From Oxyruncus cristatus (Eukaryota > Chordata > Aves > Passeriformes > Cotingidae), in NCBI GenBank assembly GCA_013399855.1, contig VXAY01003762.1, positions 120,362-184,361 of the forward strand: a stretch of DNA of 64,000 nt, written 5' to 3'. Position numbers and translations under genes: made by a program. This document shows, one piece after another, positions 1 through 16,500 of the stretch. Under the pieces are notes generated by a model. That model did no database searches. It had not been told where the DNA came from and saw only the letters and a program-made list of their open reading frames with translations. Within the stretch, counting starts at the first letter, position 1, and every line of letters starts with the position of its first letter.

Positions 1-930
1 GAGATGCAGTAACCAAGCATGTCTTTGCTCATAGCCTGCCCTGATTACAAAGTAAAGCAGGCTTATTTAAAGCTGCTGCTTTGAGCACCTTTTAATTTGA
101 AGTGACAAAGATGGCTTAAGCAAGCACACTTTACTCTGCTGGGGCCAGCTAAGTACCTGTGGGCAGTTCCTGCAGCTCAGATGCCACAGAATAGCTTTTG
201 GCATGACCACATGAATGTCAAAGCAGTTCTAGAAAATTGTGCTCTCTGGCAGGATCTGGGCACAGCACTCTAAAGATTTTTTTTTTTTTTTTAATTTATT
301 TTTTAAACAAAACCAGTGTTTTTTTCTCCAGAAACACTCTGTGCTTGGGATAAAATTTCAGAGTGTTCATGGGGAGACTAGACAGGAGCTCATGTTGACC
401 AGTTTCTCTGTATTTTTTTATAGGAAAGAATGGTTAATCAGCTACATCCCAGGGCTGATGCCAAATACAGCACTCCTTTAGTACTTTTGCTTTTATCAAC
501 CTACAGTTCTCAATGAGTCTGAGCTATCACTGTGTTTTGCCATTACACAAACATGCCATGTTTCTATAGGGACACTTTGAAAATTAAGAGGGATCAACGA
601 AAGTTGCAAATACATACTTCACTTGAAGTGCATTCAAACCCCATGTAGAGATTCTCATTTCAGATTAAAATGGCCTTAAATTACTGCTTAGTCTTCTGCC
701 AAGAAAGAGAAATGGCTCTTGCTGTGAAGAACTGTGAAGTTTAAATAGTCAAGACTGGCTGAAAGCACAGTTGTTACATCCATTTCATACCTAGGCATAC
801 TAAAAGTGCCCACCATCAGAAAGGGAGGCTCCTGGCCACCTTGGGCTAAAAGAAATCTGTCAAGATCCAGCCTGCAAAAATAACATCCTTCAAAACAGCC
901 TTTGCACCTCTTTTTTTTCCTGGATCTTAG
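1..930. other. Intergenic sequence, no gene recognised
   Basis: AT-rich sequence with a 16-base T run at 277-292. No gene, CR1 or RNA was recognised. Confidence 0.75.
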
Positions 931-5060
<4,130 letters not shown>

Positions 5061-5102
5061 AATAACTTATCTCCTAATAACAATAGCTTGTCTCCTGATA
5101 AC
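5061..5102. repeat. Tandem 21-bp duplication (2 units)
   Basis: Two adjacent 21-bp units beginning AATARCTTRTCTCCT. The second differs from the first by three A-to-G changes only. It lies just upstream of the CR1 at 5128. Confidence 0.88.
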
Positions 5103-5127
5103 AAACAGAGAGAAAGTGAGGCACAGG

Positions 5128-5670
5128 TGAGGCCATGCTGGCGAGGCCACACCTCAAGTGTTGTGTCCCATTTTGGGGCCCTCACTACAAGAAAGATGTT
5201 GAGGTGCTGGATCGAGTCCAGAGAAGGGCAACAGAGCTGGGGAAGGGCCTAGAGAGTAAATCATATGAGGAGTACCTGAGGGAGGCGGGGATGTTTATCC
5301 TGGAGAAAATGAGAGGCAGGGGGGACCTTATCACCCTCTACAACTACCTGAAAGAAGGTTGTAGCAACATGGGGATCACCCTCCTCTCCCAGGCAACCAG
5401 CGACAAGACAGGAGGAAATGGCCTCAAGCTGTGCTAGGAGAGGTTCAGGTTGGACATCAGGAAGAATTTCTTCACTGAAAGGTTTGTCACGCATTGGAAT
5501 GGGCTGCCCAGGGAAGTGGTGGAGTCACCATCTCTGGAACTTTTCAAGAAATGACCGGACATGGCACTAGACAACTACCTGGTCTAGCTGACATGGTGGT
5601 GTTTAGCCAAAGGCTGGACTCAATGATCTTGGAGGTCTTTTCCAACCTAAATGGCTCTGTGATTCTGTGA
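5128..5670 (+). mobile_element. CR1 LINE, 5'-truncated 3' end
   Basis: It starts in the ORF2 C-terminus; the frame at 5135-5437 carries the CR1-typical [19 protein letters not shown] stretch. It continues into the 3'UTR with GGCTGCCCAGGGAAGTGGTG and ends with GTGATTCTGTG at 5658-5668. The ORF2 frame closes early at 5437, so it is inactive. It is the most intact CR1 tail in the window and looks relatively young. Confidence 0.94.
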
Positions 5671-7245
5671 AAGATGTAGACAGGCTTGGAATACCTCTGA
5701 ATAGGTCAAGGGCTACGCTGTACAGTTTAGTGTAATACGTAGGTTGCTTTTCTATAGAGTGATGGTATTCTGGGAGTCTACCTGTGCCTTTCTCATTCAT
5801 ATGAATTCATAAACATGGCTTTGATGACTTATTTCAATACAATTTACTTTCCACTGTCAGTAAGCATAGCAGACTCCAGCTCCAGGTTGGATACTTGGGA
5901 CCTTAACAAATATCAGCTTCTGAAAGTTTCAGTAAAACCTACCTGGGACTCCATCAAACTCATGTGCCCATACCAGTTATTGTCAATTATTCTAACTATA
6001 AGGACATGTCAGGTACACAGAAGACGATTCAGACAGCATGACCGTCCTACAATGATAACTTTAGCATAATGTACTTGACAGTGAAACAGCAATAATAGCT
6101 ATTCTGGGAACAAAAGAAAAACACAATGGATCTGATGACTGAGTGTTCTGGTCCCCAATGTAAAAGCAAAGTAGATCCCTGTCATATTTAACTTGATTCC
6201 TTTGAATTAAACACTTCCATTAAAGTTTCCCACAATAGCTTTAATATTTAATTATGTATTCCACCAAAGGAAAGAACAAAATCTTTGCAAAGGGGTTTTT
6301 TATTTTCTGCAGGTTTTTTGTGCATGTGAAATATTTATCAGCATATCTCTTTGGACAAGTATTTTTATCCCCCAGGCAGGAAAAAAAAAAACTTCCTCGT
6401 ACAAATCAGTTTCAAAACATTTTATATTACAGCCTGAAAGTTTTCTATACTTCAGCACCTCATGCCGTGACTTTGTTATTTCACTTGTTAATGAATGGTA
6501 ATTAAATCTCTTTTGGCTGAAAAGGTTGGAGGGCTCCTGCTGTATTTCAAAAACAATTTCTGAAAGTTACAAAAATGCCCGAGTGTCTGGAAATTAAAGT
6601 GTAAAGTTTGCCATGTTTTGAGTCCAAGTTGGAATCACTTGGAAGGATTTAAGTGGGAGAACAGCATGTCCCACTCAGGGTGCACAGCCTCCACAGTTGA
6701 AGAGACATAATTATGTCACTTTGTATCTACCAGAGTAAACACACTTGCGCTCTTAATAATGTACATTGTGGCCACAAACTTCCTTGATCTTACTAACAAA
6801 TGTAGCAAAAACTGCCTAAACCCTATTATAATCTACCTACGCAAAGAACTGCTACACGTGTACATCTAAGTAAAGACTTGTTAATTTTGCATTTGCTCAG
6901 CAGGGCTTGAAACAGCAGCCTATTAATTTTGCTTCTTTTCAGTTTTCTCTTTTTTTTTCAGGTGCTTTGAGTCAGAAGATAAATGGAGTGAGTGCTTACA
7001 ACAGAGGTAGATAAAAGAGAAATAACTACATATTAAGGCATTTGGTGGTGTTACAGTGCTAAATAGAAGCACAATACTGAAAAAGAAATATCTCCACTAT
7101 TCACTTACATCACTGCAGGCTTCTGCCAGCATCAAATGGGCAGCTCTGGTCCACAGTTTGTAAAGAGAACTATGTTAATTGCAATATATTAGGCAATACA
7201 GAATATAAATACAATATAAAATATAATTCCAATGTAAAAATGCAT
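5671..7245. other. Intergenic, downstream of CFAP58
   Basis: AT-rich sequence beyond the CFAP58 polyadenylation signal. I see no gene, RNA or recognisable repeat in it. Open frames here are short and without family resemblance. Confidence 0.75.
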
Positions 7246-7251
7246 TTTATT
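7246..7251 (-). terminator. CFAP58 polyadenylation signal AATAAA
   Basis: A canonical AATAAA lies on the minus strand 147 bp beyond the stop codon, and T-rich sequence follows within 40 nt. It is the first AATAAA downstream of the TAA, giving a 3'UTR of roughly 165-175 nt. The flanking sequence is very AT-rich, so a chance match is possible. Confidence 0.65.
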
Positions 7252-7397
7252 ATATACAGTATATAAAATTTTCCTGAAGGTGATACAGTGATTTCAGTGA
7301 ATTCTGAATCTCTTTCAAAATTACAGTTTCTCAAACAACCCACAAATAGGGTTTAGCAAGAAACTGGGAACAGGAATGTGACTAGATGAGTCGATTC

Positions 7398-7521
7398 TTA
7401 AGCTGCAATTTTGGGAAGGGGTCTGGTTAAAGGAAAGCCCCCTATGTTGAAGTGAGGTTCATCATCAGGCCTGAGGGGGGGTAATTTCCTCTTCATATCC
7501 AGGGAAGATCTCTCCTTCTCC
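7398..7521 (-). CDS. CFAP58: CFAP58 exon 18, terminal coding exon (residues 833-873 and TAA)
   Basis: 124 nt of coding sequence, phase 2 in. Acceptor CTATTTAAAG|GGAG follows a T-rich tract. The 40 residues after the split lysine are proline-rich and basic and contain [16 protein letters not shown] before TAA. The mammalian tail, as I recall it, also has a GGFPL motif near the end but differs elsewhere. The frame follows from exon 17 and includes a run of seven C on the coding strand (7472-7478), so a sequencing error there would alter the tail. Confidence 0.88.
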
Positions 7522-10500
7522 CTTTAAATAGAAACAAACAAACAGAAAATACATATTTCATTCTGCTGCCTATACATGTTTACAAACTAAGGAAATCTGT
7601 GTCCTCCAGAATTTCTTTGATGCAATCACGTATCTAGAGATTATTAAAAAAAAAACATTGATTAAAACCTTTTAGGCTAAACCACCAAGACTAGTTGTCT
7701 GTTTGGATCTAATTACAATACTACTGATGGGGTTTGGAATTATTAAACATCAGAAATAAATGAGCTTTCTTTGTGCTACTCCCCAAAATGGTCAGAGCAC
7801 CTCATTAGAGCAAGCTTGTACGTGAGCTCCATGACTTCAGATTTCTAATCACCATCCCATCCCAGCAAGAATATGTCTGTTTTCAAACAAACAGCTACAT
7901 TCATCAAAGATGTAATGGGAAGGTATTTTTTCTTTGTTGAATTTTAATGAATATATAGTGTTATCTGTCTTCACATTTTAACAAAGTTCCAGTGATAATT
8001 ACCCTGTCTGTGACATTTGCAGAAAACTAACAGAATGCTCTAGGTGCACTGATAGCCCCAGGAAGTTGCTCCATCCAGGAGGATCCAGGAGGTCTTGAAT
8101 TTGATGGCCTTAAGAGGAGGGAACAAGAGTTAGCTGGTTCCACTCTTATGTGCTTGGGGAGGTAAGCACAGCACTACAAATATGAAGGGCAATGTTTCAA
8201 ACTCACTGTGATATACCTGGATGCTTCAGAGAGAGGTCCCAAGATATTTAAGATTAACCAAGTGGAGCTTTATGAAGTACTAGTTTATCATAACAGTAGA
8301 GATCTCAAGGCTTTACGAAGAAGGTCAGTGGCATTACTTTTATTTCACAGTCATTGAGATTGAGACACAAATGTGAGTGCAATCACACTATTAGTACCTT
8401 TTCTCAGTCCCCAGTAAGGGAAAACAAAACACTTTCTGAGATCAATACTTTTTTCTTTGTCCCTAAATAACTGTCAGGAGAAGAGAAAGTTGAGAGAAAC
8501 CCTGTAGGATGACTAGTTTTGCATCCTTTTCCAAATTTAACCCATACAGAGGTGGGAGAATAGCCAAAAGATGACACAGAAGAATGTAACCGTGAAAACC
8601 ATGGTTAGAATGTAACAATTTACAACTGGTTTAATTGTATCGATGAATCAATGGATATGCCAGCTGACAGCACTAAAAACTCACATCCTGTATTTAGATG
8701 GCTCATCCTATCTCACTATTGGGCTTCCAAGTTTGGGGAGAGAAAATGATCCAGAATCTATGCTCATTCTTTCTTCATGCTCCCATGGAGACAACCCACA
8801 GACGTGCTCATCAGTACAGAAAATTCTATGCAACTGAATACTGTAATATATTATGCAGAACTAATGTGCAGGCAGTGACATGCAAAAGCTCCCAGTTACT
8901 ACTGACATCCCTCAGTGCAGTTATTTACATATACAGGACTGCTGGATCAGGTCTCTCTGTGGATTTAAGCTTCATATTTTCTCACTGATCCTTATCAAGA
9001 TCAAAATGGAATCCTGGTGCTAGAAGCAACTAGGAAAAGTAGTGATGCTGAAGGGGTGCAAGAAGCAGAAAGAAAGAATAGGAGGAGATAGAAGAAGAAA
9101 GGCTAAGACAACTGGGAAAGACAACATTCTGAATCAGAGAGCAGGAAAAGAGGATTTTAAATTCACAACTAATATTCTAAACATTGAATTTTCATTTTGA
9201 ACACAAAACAAAGCTAAATTCCTGCTGTCACTCATATTCCTTCAGCACCACACAGAAAGCTGCATTTGTTCAATACCAAGACTTTAAATCACAAATCAAA
9301 GCTATCTTGTGCAAATCAATAAAAGCTTTAGATGATAACTTTGTGTGAGGTTATGTGAGAGTATTAATTCTCTTTCATAGCAGGGTAGTCAATAGTGCTG
9401 TTAATGCTATTGTCCTGACAGGATCCTCTTTTTATTAGCAAAACCAGCTACATTTATTTCAGACATGATGTTAACATTACCCAACAAGATCAAGCCAGTG
9501 GTTTTTTGTCAGCTGGGATTTAGAGCAATCTGAGACTGTTCAAATCCAATGGCCCTGGCTCTTTGGCATCCATGCACCAGGCACTGCCTGTTCAGCCCTG
9601 CCCGAGCTGTGGAATAGCTGTATGTCAGGGCAGAAGGACCTGACTGCACAACAGGCTCTCTCTCAGAAAGCAAACGATGTGTCTTGCACAACTGGCAGGT
9701 TAGAGAAGAAAGGCTCCACAGGGTTTGTTTTCTCTGCACTGCTTGTGGCCAGCACAAAGCACAGCCTAAGATTACAGAAGTTGCCCTTATCCAGGACTGA
9801 TATGACCAGTTATGCCTTTGTGTCCTTTGAAGTAGGATGTAGTGCAACAGGTTTAACCATGGAACAAAACAATGAGGGACAGAGGAGAGCAAAGTCCAGA
9901 ACCTGGACATGTCTCAGCAGCCCCAAGACAAGAGAAGTGCAAGACAGGGCTGGCAGGACAGTGGTGGTGCCTTCTAAGCCTGTGGTGGGGGCAATAAGAT
10001 GATATGATCCTTCAGAAGCACCACCAACAGCATCTGAATGTACTTCCAAAAAATAGATGTCACAAAGACACCATGCTCATGGGACTACAGACACATTTGC
10101 CCATAAGAACAACTTGACAAGCTGTGCTGATGGCAGATATCTACCCTGAACCTACAGTGTATCCAGCACTAACTGACCTGCAACATGAAATTCCATCTAC
10201 TGTATATGATTAACATGACCCTGTTCAGTCATCATCAGCCCACATAGTATGGGGGGTTTTCTACTTAAAGCAGTTGTGCCCCTAACAAGTGGAGTTTTTA
10301 TGGCAGGAATTAGTTCTAGGTGAAATGAAACAACAAAACATGGGTGAATTTCTCCTCATCTGATGAACATAAAGAGACATGATGCCAGGGTCCAAAATGG
10401 AAACATCGAAACTACTGTGAAGAGGACACTTAGCTGCTGGAAATGGGTTACCAGGCATTATGGTAGCCTCACATATTGATCCTAAAGCTCCAGGAAGGCC

Positions 10501-13500
10501 ATTAGCACCGCACAATTGTTGCTAATTCCAAACATTAAGGTAATATTATGCAATTTGCAGATGGACAAAAGTCACTGTTTATCACTGATTATTTTGCTAA
10601 TTCAGTCATCAAATTCATTTGCTGGCTGAAATAGGATTAAGGAAGAAAGATACAGGCAACTTTGAATTATATTCAAACACGTAGAGAACCGTTGGCTTTA
10701 CTGTGCGAGGAAGGCACAGGCTGAGGATGGAAATGGGTGGAAAGACAAAAGGCTTTCTGTGTATACAGAAAAACTTGGTAACAGATCACATCATCCGACT
10801 GCAGAAATCTAAGAAATTTCTCTTTAAAAGTGAAGTCCACCCTCAGCACCTTCAGCAAGTTTTCAGGTGACATGAAGCTGAGTGGTGTAGTTGACTCACC
10901 CGAGGGATGGAATACCATCCAGAGGGGCCTGAACAAGCTCAAGAAGGGGGCCCATGGGAATCTCATGAGGTTTATTAAGGCCAAGTGCAAGGTGCTGCAC
11001 CTGAGTCAGGGCAACCCCTCATGTCAACCCAGGCTGGGGGATGAACAAGTTGAGAGCAGCCCTGCTGAGAAGCCCTTGGGGGTTCTGGTTGATGAAAAGC
11101 TGGACATGAGCAATGTGTGCATGCAGCCCAGAAAGCCTGTTGCAAGAGAACAGGGGGTAATGCTTTTAACCCAAAGGAGGGTAGATTTAGACTAGCTATA
11201 AGGAGGAAATTTTCTATTGTGAGGGTAGTGCAATGCTGGAACATGTTGCCCCGAGAGGTGGTGGATGCCCCATCCCTGGAAACATTCACAGGTTGGACAG
11301 GGCTCTGAGCAACCTCATCTGATTGAAGATGTCCCTGCTCATTGTAGGGGGCTTGGACTAGGTGACCTTTAAAGCTCCCTTCCAACCCAAACTATTCTGT
11401 AATTCTATGCTTCAGTGTGAGAGACCAGACATTAATCAGTGTCCTCTGAGTATCATCTCATCGGTATGAATAATTTAACTGGACTGCAGAACATGTTCAG
11501 CAACATCTCTGCTGGATGTTCTTGTCCTGGCCATAGATCACGGTAAATCTAGACCAAACTGAAGTAACACGAAGATAACACTCAAGAAAATTAGGCAACA
11601 ATACTGTATCACCTCAGTCAAATTTGACCACATTCTGATCAAAAGGGTAGGTACGGTCTAAAAACAAAAATCTAGCTTATGCAGAAATTGTGTAGACAAA
11701 ACTGTTATTTTCCCATACTTATTCTGTTGCTCCTTGCGTTTCTGAGCCAGATATTTCTTTTTCACATTGTTAAGCTCATTGTTAAGTCTTTCAATTTCAC
11801 GTTTGTATTCTTTGCTCTGTGCTTCATACATATTCAGTTCTGAGGACAAAACCTAACAAACAAAAGACAAATAGCAGAAAACAGGAGATGTTAGTTGCAC
11901 TTACACGGAAGTGAGTATTTTTACAAGCACTTTCTCCTTTCAGATATGATGATGTAACATATCACCATTTTCTACCACAACTCTTTTTCCATCATGATGT
12001 TTCACTTCTGTTGTCTTCTGTTAACCTAAGGACAACTCACAAAATTGAGGTTATGCCATTTAACCACGACACAACATGTAAAATATGCTTCAAGTTTTAT
12101 GGGAATTGTATTAGCCCGCATTAGCCCTTCACTTCTGAGACATAAATCTGGGTGAAAATCCAAAATGAAGGTCTTAAAAAATAATAAATCAGGGAATTAT
12201 TTAACAATATTAACAATAATATTTAACAATAATAAAAATATTCACAGGGACCCACTGTTAAGTGGAGTAATTGAATCCACACAGGCAAAGTAGTACCAGG
12301 CAGTGTAAATATTAATACAGTCCCACTTTCATGCAAGTCAGTTAAATTTTTTGAAAACAGGAGCATGCATAGTGTTTTCTTTCTTTCAAAAGGAGAATAG
12401 CTTGACCTGGCACCCCAAAATGTCATGCATATCAACACACTACAGCATACTGTGCCTGAAATACACAGTAGCAATTGACTGCGGCAAGGACAAATAAGGC
12501 TCATATAGAAAACTTCAAATCACATCCACTTTAGCTAAACTTTGGCTTCTATTTTACATTTTCTACATTGTTTTTCTTCTCCACGGAAAGCTAAGATTTG
12601 CATAACAGCCTCTTTTGTTTCCTAAGGGCCCATCTGCTCCTGCATTTTTTTCCTCATGGTTAGTACAGACGTGATTATGATGCAGTGAACAGGAGATGAT
12701 GACTTCAACAGAGAGAGGAGCCGTAGAAGTAGATGAACTCCTGGGGAGACTGATCTCTCATGCAGGCAAGAACAAGGGAGGATCAGCTTATTCATAGAAT
12801 ATCACAGAATTCTACCAAAGAATCACTTTTTAAGGTCATGCTTTTCAAATTTCCTACAAAATTCTTTTGGAACCAGGAAATCCTCCCTTCCACTGACAAG
12901 GGGTTAGAACAGGTTCCTCCTGTCACTCCTATAAAATCTGGAAATCTAATATATGTGTATGTGTTGCAAGAGAAATAACAATAATTTAAGAGTAGGTTAT
13001 ATATTCCCACTGCTTTGTTAAAAAGAAAACTAAATGGCTTTGATTTGCTTCTTACAGATCTTAACAGTTAAAGAAAAGTGAAGGAGAATAAGCTTAATGA
13101 AAAGCTGGCAGTGTCCCAGAATGCCCATGCACAAAACTAATTTACAGCATTGTGTGGCACACTCATATCCTAACAAGACTTTTTCTTAATTTTAATGAAA
13201 CAAGCTAGCATAATGTATAAAAAAGTTCTCTTGCTGCTACTGGTTCTCCCTTGAGGAGTTGCAGTATTAACCTTATTTTTCCCGATCTAATCTACTAGGA
13301 CAAGCACACTGTTCATTGAAAATCTTCCTAAAGCCTCATTCCCCTGGTGCAGTCACCCTGCAATGCTGGCAGCCCCTCAGCCAGAGGCAGTGGGCATCTC
13401 TTACTTTGAGCTGTTTAGTCTTCTCCCGGAGACTGTGCTGGTAGTGCTGCAACTGTTCCGTGGCTTCAGGCCCAGGCTGGCGGGCCAAGACTTGCCTGAG

Positions 13501-16500
13501 CTCCACATACAGTTTCTCCTTTTCCTAAGAAAAAGACAAGAGGAAGAGCTCTTATAAAACTACTAAGGCAGCAGCACAGCCTGTGATGAAATCAATCTTG
13601 CTGGAAATTGGAATGCAAACAGGAAGATACGTGGAGAAACAAATCTGCCTGTGTGTCAGTCTTTCCTCACTAGCCATAAGGTATTTAAAGTTGTTGTGAT
13701 AGCGATGGGAGAGCTCATTAAGAGAAACATCCAGCTATTTTGAACCACGAATGAAATACTCTTAAACACCACCACCAGTGAGCACATTCCACCACAGAGA
13801 ACCTACAACAGGCACTGGAAGAGTACCCAGGGCTGGGGAAATTAATTACTAGTAACTGTGCTTATTGCAATCTTTCTTCTTATGAGTCACAGTGCCTTAC
13901 ATTAAAGCATCATAGCTTCACCCAACAGGACGTGAGAAGGCTATAGAAATGTCAGGGAAGGACTGTACAAAAGAATAACTTCTTCCAAAGACAATCCCGC
14001 AAAGCACATGTACATGCGCACACACACACACACATATATTTAGGTAACCTTTCAGTTTAACTGCAGGGGCTCTGGGAAAGGGAAAGAAAGTATAAACAGG
14101 AATAACGATGACTAGCACAAATACACCAAGAAATTTTATTTTGTCATGTGTCTCCTCTTCCTTTATGTTGGAACAGTAATACTTGTGGGAATAGTATATA
14201 GTCATGCCTGAACAGAAACCCCACCATGGACCCACTTACAGCTCTCTGTACTGAAATGCTGCTTTCAGCTGTGTTTTGAGGATGTACTTATTTTCACTCT
14301 GAGGAATAAAACTGTGAACAAAGCCACCTTCATAGATTTGCACCTTGCAATAGTTTTAGTATCTACCCTATCAAACTAAGATCATTATTATTTCACATTA
14401 TTTAGTAAGATCACATCCTCTTCTGGTACCTGGAGAGCTGAAATTACAAAGGAGACCAGCAGACAAAAGATTTAACTGAGGAAGACCAAAATACCAAGAA
14501 GGAGGTAGCATAGGCGATTATTTACACTGGATTTGACAAAACCACTTTTAGATGCCTTTTTTATAAGCTTACTGCAGTAAGCTTACAACTCTTACTGCAG
14601 TATTCTTCCGTCGGTGTGGGAAATGGTACCTCCACATGATCTAGAATTGCAACATTTGCTCCTGCTCAGTGGTTGAGCCAGCATTTTTGGAAGTGGCTTG
14701 CAATTTTGAAGGTGCAAACTTTTAGGTGTCCAGTCTTCAAGAGTATAAGGAGTCTGGAAGTTTTAGACCTCATCATTTTCTGAAAACCAGGCCCTACAAT
14801 GGCCACAAGCTGGGACCCAAAAATGGAATCGCTTGAAATCATACATTACTTTTGCAAGCATTGTCCTTAAACTCTGAACATTACTGAGGAAGAGTTTTTT
14901 ATAAATGAAGCTGTGCATAGTTTATCTCTGGAAAAATCAAAGCCCCCGAGATTCAGACTGAAGTTTGCATAGTGGCAAAAATAAAATTCATAATTCATTC
15001 TGAGTAGAGAGTTGTTATGCCACAAAAAGTGGCTTCCACTACCAGCTTTTCTTTCCGAGGAAGTAAGATTTTACTGCAAGGTAAAAACAACAGCAAAAGA
15101 AAAATATGTCTGCTCAAAATCTGGCCGGTCAGTATTAACATTTCACCCCTGAATGTATCATAGATTTGTATTTTGGAAGAGTGTAATGGTAATTTGGACA
15201 AATATGGAGCAGTAGATGGATTGAAGGTCTTATGTGCAATTGTTTTCCATTTTTTTTCCTCTCCTAACCCTCTACAACGGCCAAGCAAGCTCTTCAAACA
15301 TTGTGCAATGGTGTGTATAATAATCTCATTTAGAGACAAAGCGTGCAATTCTACTGTAAGGAGAATCTATCTTATGCAACAGAGACTCGTTAGCTGTCCA
15401 ATGCATATTGTCTCCATAATCCAGCAGAGGCAGAACCAGATGTCTTATAATGCATATCCTGTCCTTCCTTGCTAAGAACTGTCCATCTCTTTTACATCTA
15501 CTCAATTAATTTGTCACTGGGTTAGAAGCACCATATGTCAGCAAAACATTAAAAGAAAATCCTGGATACTTCTTTCCTCATCAGCAGAAGTTTGTATTCA
15601 CAGGTTGGCATTCCTATAATTTCTGACATTTAACCTTAGCAAGAAAAAAAAAAATTAACAGATCAATTAATTTCAATTAATTTTAGAACAGCAACCACCA
15701 GAATAAATCTAAGTGAGTCACATGGTACATGTGGTTCTACCACCAAAAATAGATTGCTTACAGCAGTTACTTTTATCTCTACACATAAGAAATCAGGAAG
15801 GCCCCCACCCTCCCCCAAAAAATCAGCACAAATTAATAAAGGAAAATTTTGTTTGATATAATAGAGTCAATCCATTATGACTGGCTTTCTTTGGCTTGTC
15901 CCAGACTGCCTCCCCTCTCACTTCCCTCTGTCCTCACACCAGGCTGCAATCACAACAGACATCTTCCCAGAGTTATTCAGTTTTGAGATTAAAGGAACTT
16001 AGAGTCACAAACAAACTGCGAGACACAACACTTCTTCTTGGGGAAGTGATGGAAGATCCATCACATCTCTCTGTAACTCCATGGTGTTAAGCCTTCACTG
16101 GTAAGGGTAACACACATGTGTTCAGATCAGATCTAGGCCAGTAACAAAGCTTTTTTACATGATCCTTCAACAGTGAAATTCCCATGGAATTCAGGAGGTG
16201 TTTGACTGTAGAACTGAGCCCATAATGTCAACAAGATTCACTGGTTTATGACATAAAACTAGACAAGGTGATGGTGCAGAGATGATGGCCCATGCATTTT
16301 GTGTATGTGGGGCACGCAGGGACACTCAGATTGAGGGTTGCAGCCAAATTTCAGTCATTCCAAAGAGAATTTCAGCACCTCCGTGAATACCTGCTGTAAA
16401 AATTGTGTAAATAAAACTGCAAATTATTTTTAGAATAGCTCTTCCTGTCTTAGATTTGATTTCTGAGGAGCTCACAGATTTGCTATAGGCTCGGCCATGA

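Larger units (their letters stand above)
7522..11718 (-). other. CFAP58 intron 17 (4197 bp)
   Basis: Phase 2 GT-AG intron. It holds a plus-oriented CR1 (10838-11409) and a possible MIR fragment (8331-8400). A stretch at 9509-10049 is somewhat more GC-rich than its surroundings and open on both strands, but I cannot identify it. No RNA was recognised. Confidence 0.86.

Noticed and set aside
5135..5437. 100-codon open frame that looks protein-like
   Set aside because: It is the ORF2 C-terminus of the CR1 LINE at 5128-5670, not a host gene.
12788..12830. TTCATAGAATATCACAGAATTC, considered as another CR1 3' tip
   Set aside because: Only a short stretch resembles the CR1 terminal repeat and no 3'UTR sequence follows.
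16160..16225. Resemblance to the GACTTCAATGG class of old saurian repeats
   Set aside because: The match is too short and diverged to support an annotation; the clearer case at 34090-34220 is listed at low confidence.
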